Below are positions 9,192 through 18,069 of a DNA stretch of 64,000 bases, piece by piece (positions within the stretch are counted from its first letter, which is position 1; each line of letters begins with the position of its first letter). The stretch comes from an uncultured Tidjanibacter sp. (lineage in GTDB: Bacteria; Bacteroidota; Bacteroidia; Bacteroidales; Rikenellaceae), in assembly GCA_947852905.1 (NCBI GenBank), contig CANTVF010000004.1, positions 1-64,000 of the forward strand. Direction: 5' to 3'. Under the pieces are notes generated by a model. The model was not told the DNA's origin. It saw only the letters and a list, made by a program, of their open reading frames with translations, and searched no databases. The translations under genes and the position numbers were made by a program.

Positions 9192-9263
9192 GGCCCATTC
9201 GTCTATCGGTTAGGACGCAAGATTTTCATTCTTGAAAGAGGAGTTCGATTCTCCTATGGGCTA
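9192..9263 (+). tRNA. tRNA-Glu (anticodon TTC)
   Basis: A 72-base cloverleaf: acceptor GGCCCAT/ATGGGCT (9192-9198, 9256-9262; the terminal pair is G-T), anticodon stem CAAGA/TCTTG around the loop TTTTCAT with anticodon TTC, and T arm GAGGAGTTCGATTCTCC. Discriminator A; CCA is not encoded. It lies 23 bases before rpsT and shares its promoter. Confidence 0.96.
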
Positions 9264-9286
9264 CAAAATTAAAACAGTAATCACAT

Positions 9287-9538
9287 ATGGCAAATCACAA
9301 ATCTGCGAAAAAAAGGATTCGTCAGACAGAGGCCCACAGACTTCAGAACAGGTATTATCACAAGACGGCGCGCAATGCCGTGAAAGCTTTGCGCAACACC
9401 TCCGACAAGAGCGCAGCAGAAGCTCTTCTCCCGAAGGTAACTGCCATGCTCGATAAACTGGCAAAGAAGAACATTATCCACGCCAACAAGGCAGGAAACC
9501 TCAAAGGCAGTCTCCAGAAACACGTAAACGCCCTCTAA
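9287..9538 (+). CDS. rpsT: 30S ribosomal protein S20
   Basis: Primary 16S rRNA-binding protein that helps early assembly of the small subunit. The 83 residues begin [18 protein letters not shown], the standard S20 start, and continue with the helical, very basic pattern of the family, including the NAVKALR and [17 protein letters not shown] segments. It is cotranscribed with tRNA-Glu and closed by a strong terminator 33 bases after the stop. Confidence 0.98.
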   Translation: MANHKSAKKRIRQTEAHRLQNRYYHKTARNAVKALRNTSDKSAAEALLPKVTAMLDKLAKKNIIHANKAGNLKGSLQKHVNAL

Positions 9539-9570
9539 CGGACGGAGAGACCGCTCCTGACAAAATTAAG

Positions 9571-9602
9571 AAAAGGCATGCTTTCGAAAGCATGCCTTTT
9601 TT
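9571..9602 (+). terminator. rho-independent terminator of rpsT
   Basis: Perfectly palindromic 30 bases (arms 9571-9585 and 9586-9600) around TTCGAA, continuing into six T. The following 9603-10010 holds no gene I can support. Confidence 0.92.
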
Positions 9603-10010
9603 CGTTTCACTAATTTCGCCCTATATTCGGCACGCCCGACGTACCGGCATAAATGCCATTACCATACAATCCGCACCGTCATAATCGGCCGATCTCGCTT
9701 CGACGACCATGCTATGGTAGCTTCCGTATTCATACCGACATCAAATGCCGAGACACACAAAAACGACATCGATAAAACGTTCACAAACATTTTCGTTCCG
9801 TCATTGAACAGACAGGGAAATTCTAAACGCAATGACAGCCGTCATTCGTATCGTAAACACTCCGGACAGCCACTCGCCAATGTCCGGCAAACGGACAGCC
9901 GCCTTATAGTAGCGGAGACCACACCTGTCGAGGTTTTATAAAGGAGCCACACAAGTATTATGTCGCGGACGCAGAAACTACTTGATAATTATGGGCAATA
10001 TAGAAAACAA

Positions 10011-10038
10011 ATATAGAGGAGCTAACGCTCCTCTATAT
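10011..10038 (-). terminator. Terminator of the 10523 lipoprotein gene
   Basis: 12-bp perfect stem (10011-10022 with 10027-10038) with a TAAC loop; on the minus strand it is followed by TTGTTTTC. It starts 18 bases after the gene's stop. Confidence 0.75.
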
Positions 10039-10055
10039 GTTATGTCGATATATGT

Positions 10056-10523
10056 TCAATATTCAAGCCATGCATCCTTAAATCCGATCGGGCTATACAT
10101 ATAAAAAGACGGCCGGTTACACGGGCCGTCTTCATCGAAATAATAATTTTCGTCGTCGTGATCTCTATACCCCTCAGTATTCCATGTCTTTAAAAGAAAA
10201 TACTTTATATTCCTGCGTTTGCCGTATGGAGTCTCATCGGTAAATATTATGTCATAGGCATATTTTCCGGTAAGATAGAAACCGCCATGCGGCGTATTGT
10301 AACTCCATAGAGAATCCTTTGTAAAGACTTCGCGCCCACCTGGCGGGTGAATCCCTACATATTCAAAATCACGTAAATCGTAAAAGTCCCACTGCCCGAT
10401 AAGCATTTCACGTACTTGCTCTTCCGAATAGAGAGGCTCTAAATAAGGCTTGCGTGGTATGGATTCTTCCATACAACTATACAGGCAGGCAATGCAGGCC
10501 AATACTAACACAATTCTTTTCAT
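10056..10523 (-). CDS. Putative lipoprotein, function unknown
   Basis: I chose the ATG at 10523 over the one at 10541 because it puts a standard SpII signal at the N-terminus (MKRIVLVLACIACLYSC, lipidated cysteine 17). The 155-residue product then has Pro/Glu-rich residues and a globular part rich in Tyr, Asp and Gly (GQWDFYDLRDFEYVG near the middle). I do not recognise a family. Lipid attachment to the outer or inner membrane is the only confident statement. It is monocistronic, with its own terminator. Confidence 0.72.
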   Translation of the reverse strand: MKRIVLVLACIACLYSCMEESIPRKPYLEPLYSEEQVREMLIGQWDFYDLRDFEYVGIHPPGGREVFTKDSLWSYNTPHGGFYLTGKYAYDIIFTDETPYGKRRNIKYFLLKTWNTEGYRDHDDENYYFDEDGPCNRPSFYMYSPIGFKDAWLEY

Positions 10524-10761
10524 AACCTTTCTTTTCGGCAAACATATCTTTCAGTGTTGGAAAATGCAAATTGCGATTTTTGCATTCTCGCGCTTAAAAA
10601 CAATACGCCACAGACCATAATGGACCGCAGCGCATTGCACTATATATAATCAAAAACAGCGACGACCGATAAAGCTACCCAAGACAACCCAACGAATGAA
10701 CATATCACGAGGCATACGTCACGTGGGAAAGTGTACCGAGAACACATTGCCGTGACGCCAG

Positions 10762-11613
10762 CTATCTCTCTCCGGCAAATTCGTAAAGCATGGCTATCTC
10801 GGCAGGCCAACGTTCCGGCTCTGGCGTTTCGAGAATTATGGGAATGCCGTCGAAACGGCTATCGGAAGCTATATAGCGGAAAGCCTCTATTCCGATCTGG
10901 CCTTCGCCGAGCGGAGCGTGGCGGTCTACCTTGCTGCCGAGCGGCTTCATGGCGTCGTTCAGATGAAACCCGCGAAGATAATCGAGCGATACGGCATCGG
11001 CCAACTTAGAGAAAGTATCGTCGCACGCCTGTGCGGTACGCAAATCGTAACCGGCCGCAAAAGCATGGCACGTATCTATGCAATACCCCACACGGCTCTT
11101 ATCCTCCACACGGTCTATAATATAGGCTATCTGTTCGAACTCGAAACCGACATTCGACCCCTGCCCCGCAGTATTTTCAATAACAGCCGTAACCCCGCGC
11201 GTCCTATCGAGCGCAATATTGATGCTCTCCGCCACCCTATCGAGACATTTGTCAACGGAGATCTGGCCGAGATGGCTTCCGGGATGAAAATTCAGCAATC
11301 CGAGACCGAGTTGCTCGCACCTGTGCAATTCATCGATAAACGCCTCGCGCGACTTTTCGATTCCGTCCCTTTCCGGATGACCGAGATTTATGAGGTAACT
11401 GTCGTGCGGCAATATCATGGCAGAGGTGTATCCGCACTCCTCGCATGCCCGTCGGAAAGCGTCTATCGCCTCCTGCGTCAGCGGTGCGGAACGCCACTGT
11501 CTCTGGTTTTTGGTGAACAGGGCGAATCCTCCAGCCCCTATCTCTTTAGCATTATGCGGAGCGTTCCACACGCCTCCGGATGCGCTCACATGAGCGCCGA
11601 AATATTTTTTCAT
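10762..11613 (-). CDS. nfo: Endonuclease IV (AP endonuclease)
   Basis: Zinc-dependent AP endonuclease that cuts 5' to abasic sites in base-excision repair. At 283 residues it has the normal length. Family signatures are in order: [13 protein letters not shown] at the start, [10 protein letters not shown] near residue 108, [13 protein letters not shown] near 143, [16 protein letters not shown] near 177 and [27 protein letters not shown] near 214, which together supply the three-zinc site. Single gene; a -7 box TATATTTG lies about 75 bases upstream. Confidence 0.97.
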   Translation of the reverse strand: MKKYFGAHVSASGGVWNAPHNAKEIGAGGFALFTKNQRQWRSAPLTQEAIDAFRRACEECGYTSAMILPHDSYLINLGHPERDGIEKSREAFIDELHRCEQLGLGLLNFHPGSHLGQISVDKCLDRVAESINIALDRTRGVTAVIENTAGQGSNVGFEFEQIAYIIDRVEDKSRVGYCIDTCHAFAAGYDLRTAQACDDTFSKLADAVSLDYLRGFHLNDAMKPLGSKVDRHAPLGEGQIGIEAFRYIASDSRFDGIPIILETPEPERWPAEIAMLYEFAGER

Positions 11614-11685
11614 ACGTCACTATCCTTTATGACAGACGCCTCCGGCGGCAAATGCGCAACTTACCGACGTCGTACACACAACATG

Positions 11686-11693
11686 CAAATATA
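11686..11693 (-). promoter_or_regulatory. Possible -7 box for nfo
   Basis: Minus-strand TATATTTG, about 75 bases ahead of the nfo start; only a weak TTGA-like -33 is present near the right distance. Confidence 0.45.
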
Positions 11694-11892
11694 ATGCTAT
11701 TCCGTATTTCTTTCAACCGCCGATTCCCAAAGTCGCAGACAGGACATACGCGACAATGCTTGTACCCGCAACTACGCTCTCCCGGCAACGGCAACGAGTC
11801 TGTAACACATGCAATGCACAACAACATAAAACTAACGGGAACGCCGATGCCAACAAAGCTACGGCAGCCACGACGTATTATGCGTTTTTTAT

Positions 11893-11900
11893 TATTTTTG
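11893..11900 (+). promoter_or_regulatory. Possible -7 box for the DUF3078 operon
   Basis: TATTTTTG matches TAnnTTTG. If used, transcription starts near 11907, only about 17 bases before the 11924 ATG, supporting that start over the upstream in-frame one. No TTTG -33 is seen. Confidence 0.5.
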
Positions 11901-11923
11901 TGAGATTATTCCCATGCCGAAAA

Positions 11924-12925
11924 ATGGAAAAAAGCCGTATATGCGCCATTTCGCTGAAAGGCATTCTGTTGACGGTGCTTTTTAGCATCGCCTCATGCGG
12001 CGTATCGCAGGCCCAGTTCACGATACGGCAGAACGTGCGAAACAGCGACAGTCTCTACCGCGTCTCGACAGACCGTCCGCAGGTCTCCCGCCGCAACCTG
12101 TACTACGATCCGGCAGCGGTCAAGGCCGAAAAGCTGCGCCTGCGCAAGGAACGCAACACCATAGAGTTCAACGCATCTCTCGAAACGTCGCTGCAACAGT
12201 TCGAGAACTGGACGGGAAGCGGCAGCAACAACTTCTACGCTCTGGCAACGATGTTTTTCCGCCACCAATACAAGAAAGACAAACTGTCGTTCGACTATCG
12301 CGTGGACGCCACCTACGGCATGAACTTCATAGACGACGCCTTCTTCAAAAACAAGGACGAGTTCAAAATAAACGCCCAGTTGGGTTGGACCATGCACCGC
12401 AATTGGTCCTATTCGGCATCCATGAATATACGAAGCCAATTCTCGACCGGCTACAAGTCCCGCACCGAACACGAAATCGTCTCCGGATTCATGGCTCCGG
12501 GTTATTTCGACATAGCCGGCGGTTTCACCTATTCCAACCAGGGACCGTTCAAGGTGACGCTGTCCCCTTTAAGCGGCAACATAGTGACAGTACTCGACAA
12601 ACGGCTCTCCGACGCAGGCTCTTACGGAGTCCCTCCGGGAGAAAAATATCTCGGGAAAATAGGATATTCGGGCGAGATATACTTCGACATAGCGTTCGGC
12701 CGGCGCAAGGGCTTCCGTTACCGCTCCAACCTTTACGTATTCATGCCGTATGTCGAAATAGACAATCCGACAATACGCTGGGAAAACACATTCGAAATAA
12801 AGATAACCAAATACATATCCACAAAATTGTACGGACAGTTGTACTATCAGAAGGAGGCCAGCACCAAACTTCAATACCAGTACTCCTTCATGATAGGACT
12901 TATATATTCGTTCAAAAACAAATAG
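11924..12925 (+). CDS. DUF3078 family outer-membrane-associated protein
   Basis: The 333-residue product has a signal peptide (hydrophobic stretch about residues 10-25, ending near SQAQ) and then the alternating aromatic/polar pattern of a transmembrane beta-barrel: SLETSLQQFENWTGSGSNNF, then FDYRVDATYGMNF, ending YSFMIGLIYSF. The conserved NWTGSG-type segment is characteristic of DUF3078, a Bacteroidetes family of unknown function. I chose the ATG at 11924 because upstream residues lack signal-peptide character and the -7 box sits just before it. The stop is 6 bases before the S41 peptidase start, so the two form an operon. Confidence 0.85.
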   Translation: MEKSRICAISLKGILLTVLFSIASCGVSQAQFTIRQNVRNSDSLYRVSTDRPQVSRRNLYYDPAAVKAEKLRLRKERNTIEFNASLETSLQQFENWTGSGSNNFYALATMFFRHQYKKDKLSFDYRVDATYGMNFIDDAFFKNKDEFKINAQLGWTMHRNWSYSASMNIRSQFSTGYKSRTEHEIVSGFMAPGYFDIAGGFTYSNQGPFKVTLSPLSGNIVTVLDKRLSDAGSYGVPPGEKYLGKIGYSGEIYFDIAFGRRKGFRYRSNLYVFMPYVEIDNPTIRWENTFEIKITKYISTKLYGQLYYQKEASTKLQYQYSFMIGLIYSFKNK

Positions 12926-12931
12926 CGACTC

Positions 12932-14608
12932 ATGAAAAACACCCGTCTCAGCATAATACTGCCGCTGGTGATTTCGGCATCGGTGATAGCAGGTATAATA
13001 ATAGGAATGATAGCCGGTCGCGTCAGCATAGACAACCGGCTGAAAAACATGGCACGCGAAATATCATTGCCGGGCAACAAACTCGACTACGCTCTGGCGC
13101 TCATCGAAAGCAACTACATAGACCCCGTTAATACGGACTCTCTTATCGAGAAACTGATGCCCGACCTCATGTGGAATCTCGACCCGCATTCGGTATACAT
13201 ACCCGCTTCGGAAATGACTGCCGTCAACGAGCCTCTCGACGGCGAGTTCGACGGCATCGGCATAGTTTTCAACATGGCTACCGATACCATAGTCGTCCTC
13301 AACACCATACCGCAGGGACCGAGCCAACGCGCCGGAGTACAGAACGGCGACCGCATAATAATGATCGGCAAGGACACCGTCGCCGGACGCGGCATACGCA
13401 GCGACTCCATAATGAAAATGTTGCGCGGCAAACGCGGCACGACTGTAGACCTCTCTGTAAAGCGCAACGGGATAGCAGATCTGGTACCGATAACCGTCAC
13501 GCGTGACAAAATACCCGTCAAGAGCGTCGACGCGGCATACATGCTGACCGATGAAACCGCTTTCATGCGCATCACCACATTCTCGCAACATACCTACGAC
13601 GAGATGGCGGCCGCTCTGGAACGACTCAGCGGCGAAGGCATGAAGAAACTCATCATAGACCTGCGCGGCAATTCGGGCGGATACCTCGGCCAGCCGATAC
13701 TCATGGCCAACGAATTTCTTCCTGACGGGCGGCTGATCGTATACACAGAAGACCGTAACGGCAAGCAGATCAAGGAGTACTCCGACGGCAGCGGACGTTA
13801 TCAGGACATAGAACTCGCCGTGCTGATCGACGAACACAGCGCATCGTCGAGCGAGATACTCGCCGGCGCATTGCAGGATAACGACCGGGCGACGATAATC
13901 GGGCGCCGCTCATACGGCAAGGGACTCGTTCAGCAACAAATACCTTTCGCAGACGGCTCCGCCATGCGCCTCACCACCGCACGGTACTACACCCCGACAG
14001 GCCGCTCCATACAGAAACCGTACACCTCGGCCGACGAGAACTACGGAGAGGACATATACAACCGTTACGTACACAACGAATTTTTCTCGGCAGACAGCAT
14101 ACGTTTCGACGACAGTCTGAAATACGTAACTCCGGGCGGGAAAGTGGTTTACGGCGGCGGAGGCATCATGCCCGACATTTTCGTACCTCTCGATACGACG
14201 GACATCACGCACTACTACATAGAGGTGGCCAGCCGCAACATCCTATACCGGTATACTATGGAATACGCCGACAAGCACCGCAATGCCATAAATTCCGTCA
14301 AGACCGTCGACGACCTGCGCCGCCTGCTCGATGCCGACGACGACATGTTGGAAGATTTCGTAGAATACGCCCGCCGCAACGGGGTACAGCCAGACCGGGA
14401 ACAGATCGAGAAATCCGGCAAACTCATCACCTCGCTGCTACGCGCCTACATAGGCCGCAATACGCCCCTCGAAGAGGCAGGTTTCTACTCCAACTCCTAC
14501 GTCGTCGACCCGCCCGTACTGAAGGCTCTCGAAATATTTTCCCGACCGGCAACTAAGCCGACGCCCACCGTACAGGACACTTCAACAAAACAGACCGGAA
14601 AAGACTGA
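12932..14608 (+). CDS. S41 family C-terminal processing peptidase
   Basis: Periplasmic serine protease of the CtpA/tail-specific family. The 558 residues start with a signal anchor (about residues 7-30), then an N-terminal helical part, a PDZ domain (GIGIVFNMATDTIVV to RKDTV-like region, about residues 105-185), and the S41 core with LIIDLRGNSGGYL near residue 238, nucleophile serine in HSASSSEI near 305 and the general-base lysine in SYGKGLVQ near 330. A C-terminal helical extension of about 130 residues follows, as in other Bacteroidetes members. It starts 6 bases after the DUF3078 gene and precedes the ABC uptake genes by 51 bases. The physiological target is unknown. Confidence 0.93.
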   Translation: MKNTRLSIILPLVISASVIAGIIIGMIAGRVSIDNRLKNMAREISLPGNKLDYALALIESNYIDPVNTDSLIEKLMPDLMWNLDPHSVYIPASEMTAVNEPLDGEFDGIGIVFNMATDTIVVLNTIPQGPSQRAGVQNGDRIIMIGKDTVAGRGIRSDSIMKMLRGKRGTTVDLSVKRNGIADLVPITVTRDKIPVKSVDAAYMLTDETAFMRITTFSQHTYDEMAAALERLSGEGMKKLIIDLRGNSGGYLGQPILMANEFLPDGRLIVYTEDRNGKQIKEYSDGSGRYQDIELAVLIDEHSASSSEILAGALQDNDRATIIGRRSYGKGLVQQQIPFADGSAMRLTTARYYTPTGRSIQKPYTSADENYGEDIYNRYVHNEFFSADSIRFDDSLKYVTPGGKVVYGGGGIMPDIFVPLDTTDITHYYIEVASRNILYRYTMEYADKHRNAINSVKTVDDLRRLLDADDDMLEDFVEYARRNGVQPDREQIEKSGKLITSLLRAYIGRNTPLEEAGFYSNSYVVDPPVLKALEIFSRPATKPTPTVQDTSTKQTGKD

Positions 14609-14659
14609 CATGCAACCAATCCGATACCTGCCGAGCAACAATTATAAAAACACGAGGTC

Positions 14660-15925
14660 ATGAAAAAACACATTTCAGGGTATTTACTGATACTATCGTT
14701 GTCGTTTCTTTGCGGCACGGTCACACTAACCGGCTGTAGCCGCAAAACGGCTGCGGTAGCATTTTCCGGCGAGGAAGTGTATTCCCCGCGATATGCCGAA
14801 GGATTCACGATATACGGCACCGACGGAGCATCGACGGTTATCGAAATTCGCAATCCGTGGCAGGGCGCCGATGGAGTGAACACCCAAATTTTCGTGTCAC
14901 GTAACGGAGAAACGGCGCCGGAAGGCTTCGCCGGTCAGACGATAAAAGCCCCGCTCGAAAGAATCGTCTGTTTCTCGTCATCGCACGTGGCATTTCTCGA
15001 CGCACTCGGAAAAACAGACCTCATACGAGGGGTTTCCGGTGCCGACTACATATCCAGTCCTGCAATACGCGAAGGGTATGCCGCCGGAAAAATCAGAGAC
15101 GTAGGATACGACACCAACGTCAATTACGAACTGCTGGCTTCGCTGCGTCCCGACGTAGTATTCATATACGGAGTCGGAGGCGAAAATACCGCCGTAACCC
15201 AAAAACTGGCAGACATGAACATACCGTTCATGTACATAGGCGAATACGTCGAGGAGAATCCTCTCGGCAAGGCTGAATGGATAGCCGTATTCGGCGAGGC
15301 GACCGATGACCGGCCGCAGGCCGAGGCTATATTCGACGGCATAGCCACCCGTTACGAAACGCTACGCTCGGCCGCCGAACGGAGCGGAGAACACCCGCGC
15401 GTACTCATCAACGCCCCCTATCGCGACGTTTGGTTCGCACCGGGCGACGACAGCTATATGGTACGCCTTATCGAAGATGCCGGAGGCGAATATCTGTTCG
15501 CCGGCGAAAGCGGCTCCGCCAGCCGTCCGATAAGCAACGAGGCCGCATATATGGCCGCCCTCGACGCCGACGTATGGCTCAGTCCGAGCCAAGCGCTCTC
15601 CATATCGGAACTCGAATCGCAGAATCCGAAATTCGCCGGCATCCGCTGTGTGGAGAACGGACGCGTCTACAACAATACCAGACGCCGCACCCCTCAGGGC
15701 GGAAGCGACTTCTGGGAATCGGGCGCGCTCCATGCCGACATAGTGTTGCGCGATCTCATAATATGTCTGGCGCCGGACTTCGCTACCCGGAACGCCGCGC
15801 TGTTCTCAGGCGACGGCACGACGGCCGAGGCATCGGATTCCGATGCCCCGGAAACGATTTCATGGCGAGGAACACCGGTAGAAAACGCCGGTATACAAAC
15901 CTATTATTTCGAAAAGTTGCAGTAA
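14660..15925 (+). CDS. ABC transporter substrate-binding lipoprotein (BtuF/FepB class)
   Basis: Lipoprotein (lipobox LTGC, cysteine 26) of 421 residues that should capture a metal chelate such as cobalamin, heme or a siderophore for the adjacent permease. The type III periplasmic-binding fold is visible: RIVCFSSSHVAFLDALGKTD near residue 105, RDVGYDTNVNYELLASLRPDVVFIYG near 150, PFMYIGEYVEENPLGKAEWI near 195, and DVWLSPSQALSI near 305. About 70 residues between the lipid anchor and the fold are extra relative to short BtuF proteins, as is common in Bacteroidetes. It leads a three-gene set with the permease and ATPase. The ligand cannot be decided; no cobalamin riboswitch is possible in the 51-base gap upstream. 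Confidence 0.9.
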   Translation: MKKHISGYLLILSLSFLCGTVTLTGCSRKTAAVAFSGEEVYSPRYAEGFTIYGTDGASTVIEIRNPWQGADGVNTQIFVSRNGETAPEGFAGQTIKAPLERIVCFSSSHVAFLDALGKTDLIRGVSGADYISSPAIREGYAAGKIRDVGYDTNVNYELLASLRPDVVFIYGVGGENTAVTQKLADMNIPFMYIGEYVEENPLGKAEWIAVFGEATDDRPQAEAIFDGIATRYETLRSAAERSGEHPRVLINAPYRDVWFAPGDDSYMVRLIEDAGGEYLFAGESGSASRPISNEAAYMAALDADVWLSPSQALSISELESQNPKFAGIRCVENGRVYNNTRRRTPQGGSDFWESGALHADIVLRDLIICLAPDFATRNAALFSGDGTTAEASDSDAPETISWRGTPVENAGIQTYYFEKLQ

Positions 15926-16031
15926 GACAATGCACCGGTCGTAAGCCGCCGTCTGCCGGCCTCGATACCGGAAAAGAGGCGACACGCCACGAACCGCCAA
16001 TACGAAAACACCCGAAAACCACCGAAACGAC

Positions 16032-17051
16032 TTGAAGAAGCGCAACGGCATACTGATGCTCGCGATCTCCGTCGCAGTCGCTGTGTTGGCTCTGGCCGAC
16101 ATGGCCACCGGTGCGGCGCGTCTTTCAATCGCGGAAATATGGCGCGGACTGTGGGGACAGGCCGCCGACGAAAGCGTGCGATACATTGTCATGCACTTCC
16201 GTCTGCCCAAGACCGTGACGGCTCTGCTGTCCGGCGCGGCGCTATCGGCTGCAGGATTGCAAATGCAGACGCTGTTCCGCAACCCACTCGCAGGCCCATA
16301 CGTGCTCGGCGTCAGCTCCGGCGCGAGCCTCGGCGTCGCCGCGTTCGTTCTGGGCATGCCGCTGCTCGGCATTTCGGCGCACGGCACATGGTGGGGCGCG
16401 ATAGGAATGGTGGGTGCGGCATGGATCGGCGCAGCGGCCATACTCGTCATAATCATGGCCGTTACGACACGCATCAAAGATATAATGGCCGTACTGATAC
16501 TCGGCATGATGTTCGGAAGCGCGGCGACGGCCGTAGTGGAGATACTGCAATACATGAGCCCCGAAGGAGCCGTCAAATCGTATGTCGTATGGACCATGGG
16601 CAGTCTGGGCGGTGTCCTGCTATCGGACCTGCGGATACTCGTACCGGTAATCGCGGCGGGTCTGGCCATATCCATAGCATTGATAAAACCTCTCAACATG
16701 CTGCTTCTGGGCGAAAACTACGCCCGTACCATGGGACTCGACATAAAGGCTACCCGACTGGGGATATTCCTGTCCACCATATTGCTCGCCGGTACGGTAA
16801 CGGCATTCTGCGGTCCAATAGGATTCATCGGACTGGCCGTGCCGCACATAGTGCGCATGATATTCCGCGAGGCAGACCACCGCACTCTGATGCCGGCATC
16901 GATTCTCACGGGCGGAGGACTGATGCTCCTTTGCGACATAGCTTCGCAACTGCCTTCTGGCGACCTCACGCTGCCGGTCAATACGGTCACGGCGCTGATA
17001 GGCATACCTGTCATAATAGCCGTAATATTACGAACACGCAAAACGGCTTGA
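16032..17051 (+). CDS. FecCD-family ABC transporter permease
   Basis: Polytopic inner-membrane permease of the BtuC/FecCD type, 339 residues with about ten hydrophobic helices. Signatures: FRLPKTVTALLSGAALSAAGLQMQTLFRNPLAGPYVLGVSSGASLG region (residues 55-105) and the C-terminal GPIGFIGLAVPHIVRMI followed by LPVNTVTALIGIPVIIAVI. No ATG precedes this segment closely; the reading starts at TTG 16032, with an ATG at 16056 as alternative, which would trim eight residues. It ends 4 bases before the ATPase, so the genes are translationally close. Confidence 0.92.
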   Translation: MKKRNGILMLAISVAVAVLALADMATGAARLSIAEIWRGLWGQAADESVRYIVMHFRLPKTVTALLSGAALSAAGLQMQTLFRNPLAGPYVLGVSSGASLGVAAFVLGMPLLGISAHGTWWGAIGMVGAAWIGAAAILVIIMAVTTRIKDIMAVLILGMMFGSAATAVVEILQYMSPEGAVKSYVVWTMGSLGGVLLSDLRILVPVIAAGLAISIALIKPLNMLLLGENYARTMGLDIKATRLGIFLSTILLAGTVTAFCGPIGFIGLAVPHIVRMIFREADHRTLMPASILTGGGLMLLCDIASQLPSGDLTLPVNTVTALIGIPVIIAVILRTRKTA

Positions 17052-17055
17052 GCCT

Positions 17056-17838
17056 ATGGAATACGAAAGGATAAATACCGTACAGCTCCATTCGCTCACA
17101 CTCGGCTACCGTGACAGGCTTCTGTTCGAAGGTGCCGAAATAGGTTTCGGCTGGGGCGAATTCACAGCTCTGATAGGCCGCAACGGCACCGGCAAAAGCA
17201 CCCTCCTGCGTACCATAGCCGCCCTTGCCAGACCGCTCGGAGGTTACATAACGGTAGAAGGGCGCCGATTGGACGCTATGACGCGCCGCGAGATAGCCGA
17301 ACTGATCAGTTTCGTCTCCACCGACGAAGTGCGCGTAGAGAATCTGAAGGTCTCGGATGTCGTAGGACTGGGACGCGCACCGTACACCAACTGGGTGGGA
17401 TCGCTCACCGAACGCGACCGCGCACAGGTAGAACGCGCGCTGCGGCTGGTAGGCATGGAGAGCTTCTCCGGCAAAAGCATGGATACCCTGAGCGACGGAG
17501 AACGCCAGCGCGTCATGATAGCCCGTGCTCTGGCTCAGGACACACCCATAATACTTCTGGACGAGCCGACCGCATTTCTCGACCTGCCCAACAAATACGA
17601 AATATGCCTGCTGCTGCGCGAACTGGCGCACAAGGAGGGCAAATGTATCGTTTTCTCCACGCACGACATGAGCATAGCGCTCGAAATGTGCGATACTATA
17701 GCAATGATCGAAGGCGGACGATTCTATTACGGCACTACCGAAATGCTCATCGCCGACGGCACGCTCGACCGTCTTTTTGCAGATACGGCGCTCGCCTTCG
17801 ATCCGGCCACCCGCAACGTCAGGCTCCGCCACGGATAA
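17056..17838 (+). CDS. ABC transporter ATP-binding protein (BtuD/FecE class)
   Basis: Cytoplasmic ATPase that powers the FecCD-type importer, 260 residues. All nucleotide-binding motifs are present in order: Walker A GRNGTGKST near residue 39, Q-loop region FVSTDEVRVEN near 89, signature LSDGERQ near 148, Walker B IILLDEPTAFLD near 165, and the switch histidine in VFSTHD near 202. It begins 4 bases after the permease stop. Together with the upstream binding protein it completes an importer for a metal chelate; the TonB-dependent receptor expected with such a system is not in the window. Confidence 0.94.
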   Translation: MEYERINTVQLHSLTLGYRDRLLFEGAEIGFGWGEFTALIGRNGTGKSTLLRTIAALARPLGGYITVEGRRLDAMTRREIAELISFVSTDEVRVENLKVSDVVGLGRAPYTNWVGSLTERDRAQVERALRLVGMESFSGKSMDTLSDGERQRVMIARALAQDTPIILLDEPTAFLDLPNKYEICLLLRELAHKEGKCIVFSTHDMSIALEMCDTIAMIEGGRFYYGTTEMLIADGTLDRLFADTALAFDPATRNVRLRHG

Positions 17839-17959
17839 ATACCGTACCGTAAACGTCCTGCCGACCACAGTAAAAGCCGCCTGCCTGCATACATCGACAT
17901 CGAAACAATACCGCACACGCCAGACAACGCATCGGAACTGTAGGCACCGGAGCCGGATA

Positions 17960-17990
17960 TTTAATTTTTAGCGGAAAATAGCTACATTTG
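17960..17990 (+). promoter_or_regulatory. Promoter of ffh
   Basis: TTTA (17960-17963), 19 bases, TACATTTG (17983-17990). Predicted start near 17997, a leader of about 73 bases before ffh. Confidence 0.75.
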
Positions 17991-18069
17991 CAAGTTGCCG
18001 TATACGGACGCCGAAACGCTCTTTTACGCAACCCGAAAACAGGATAAAGAAAACATAACGCATACCCAT

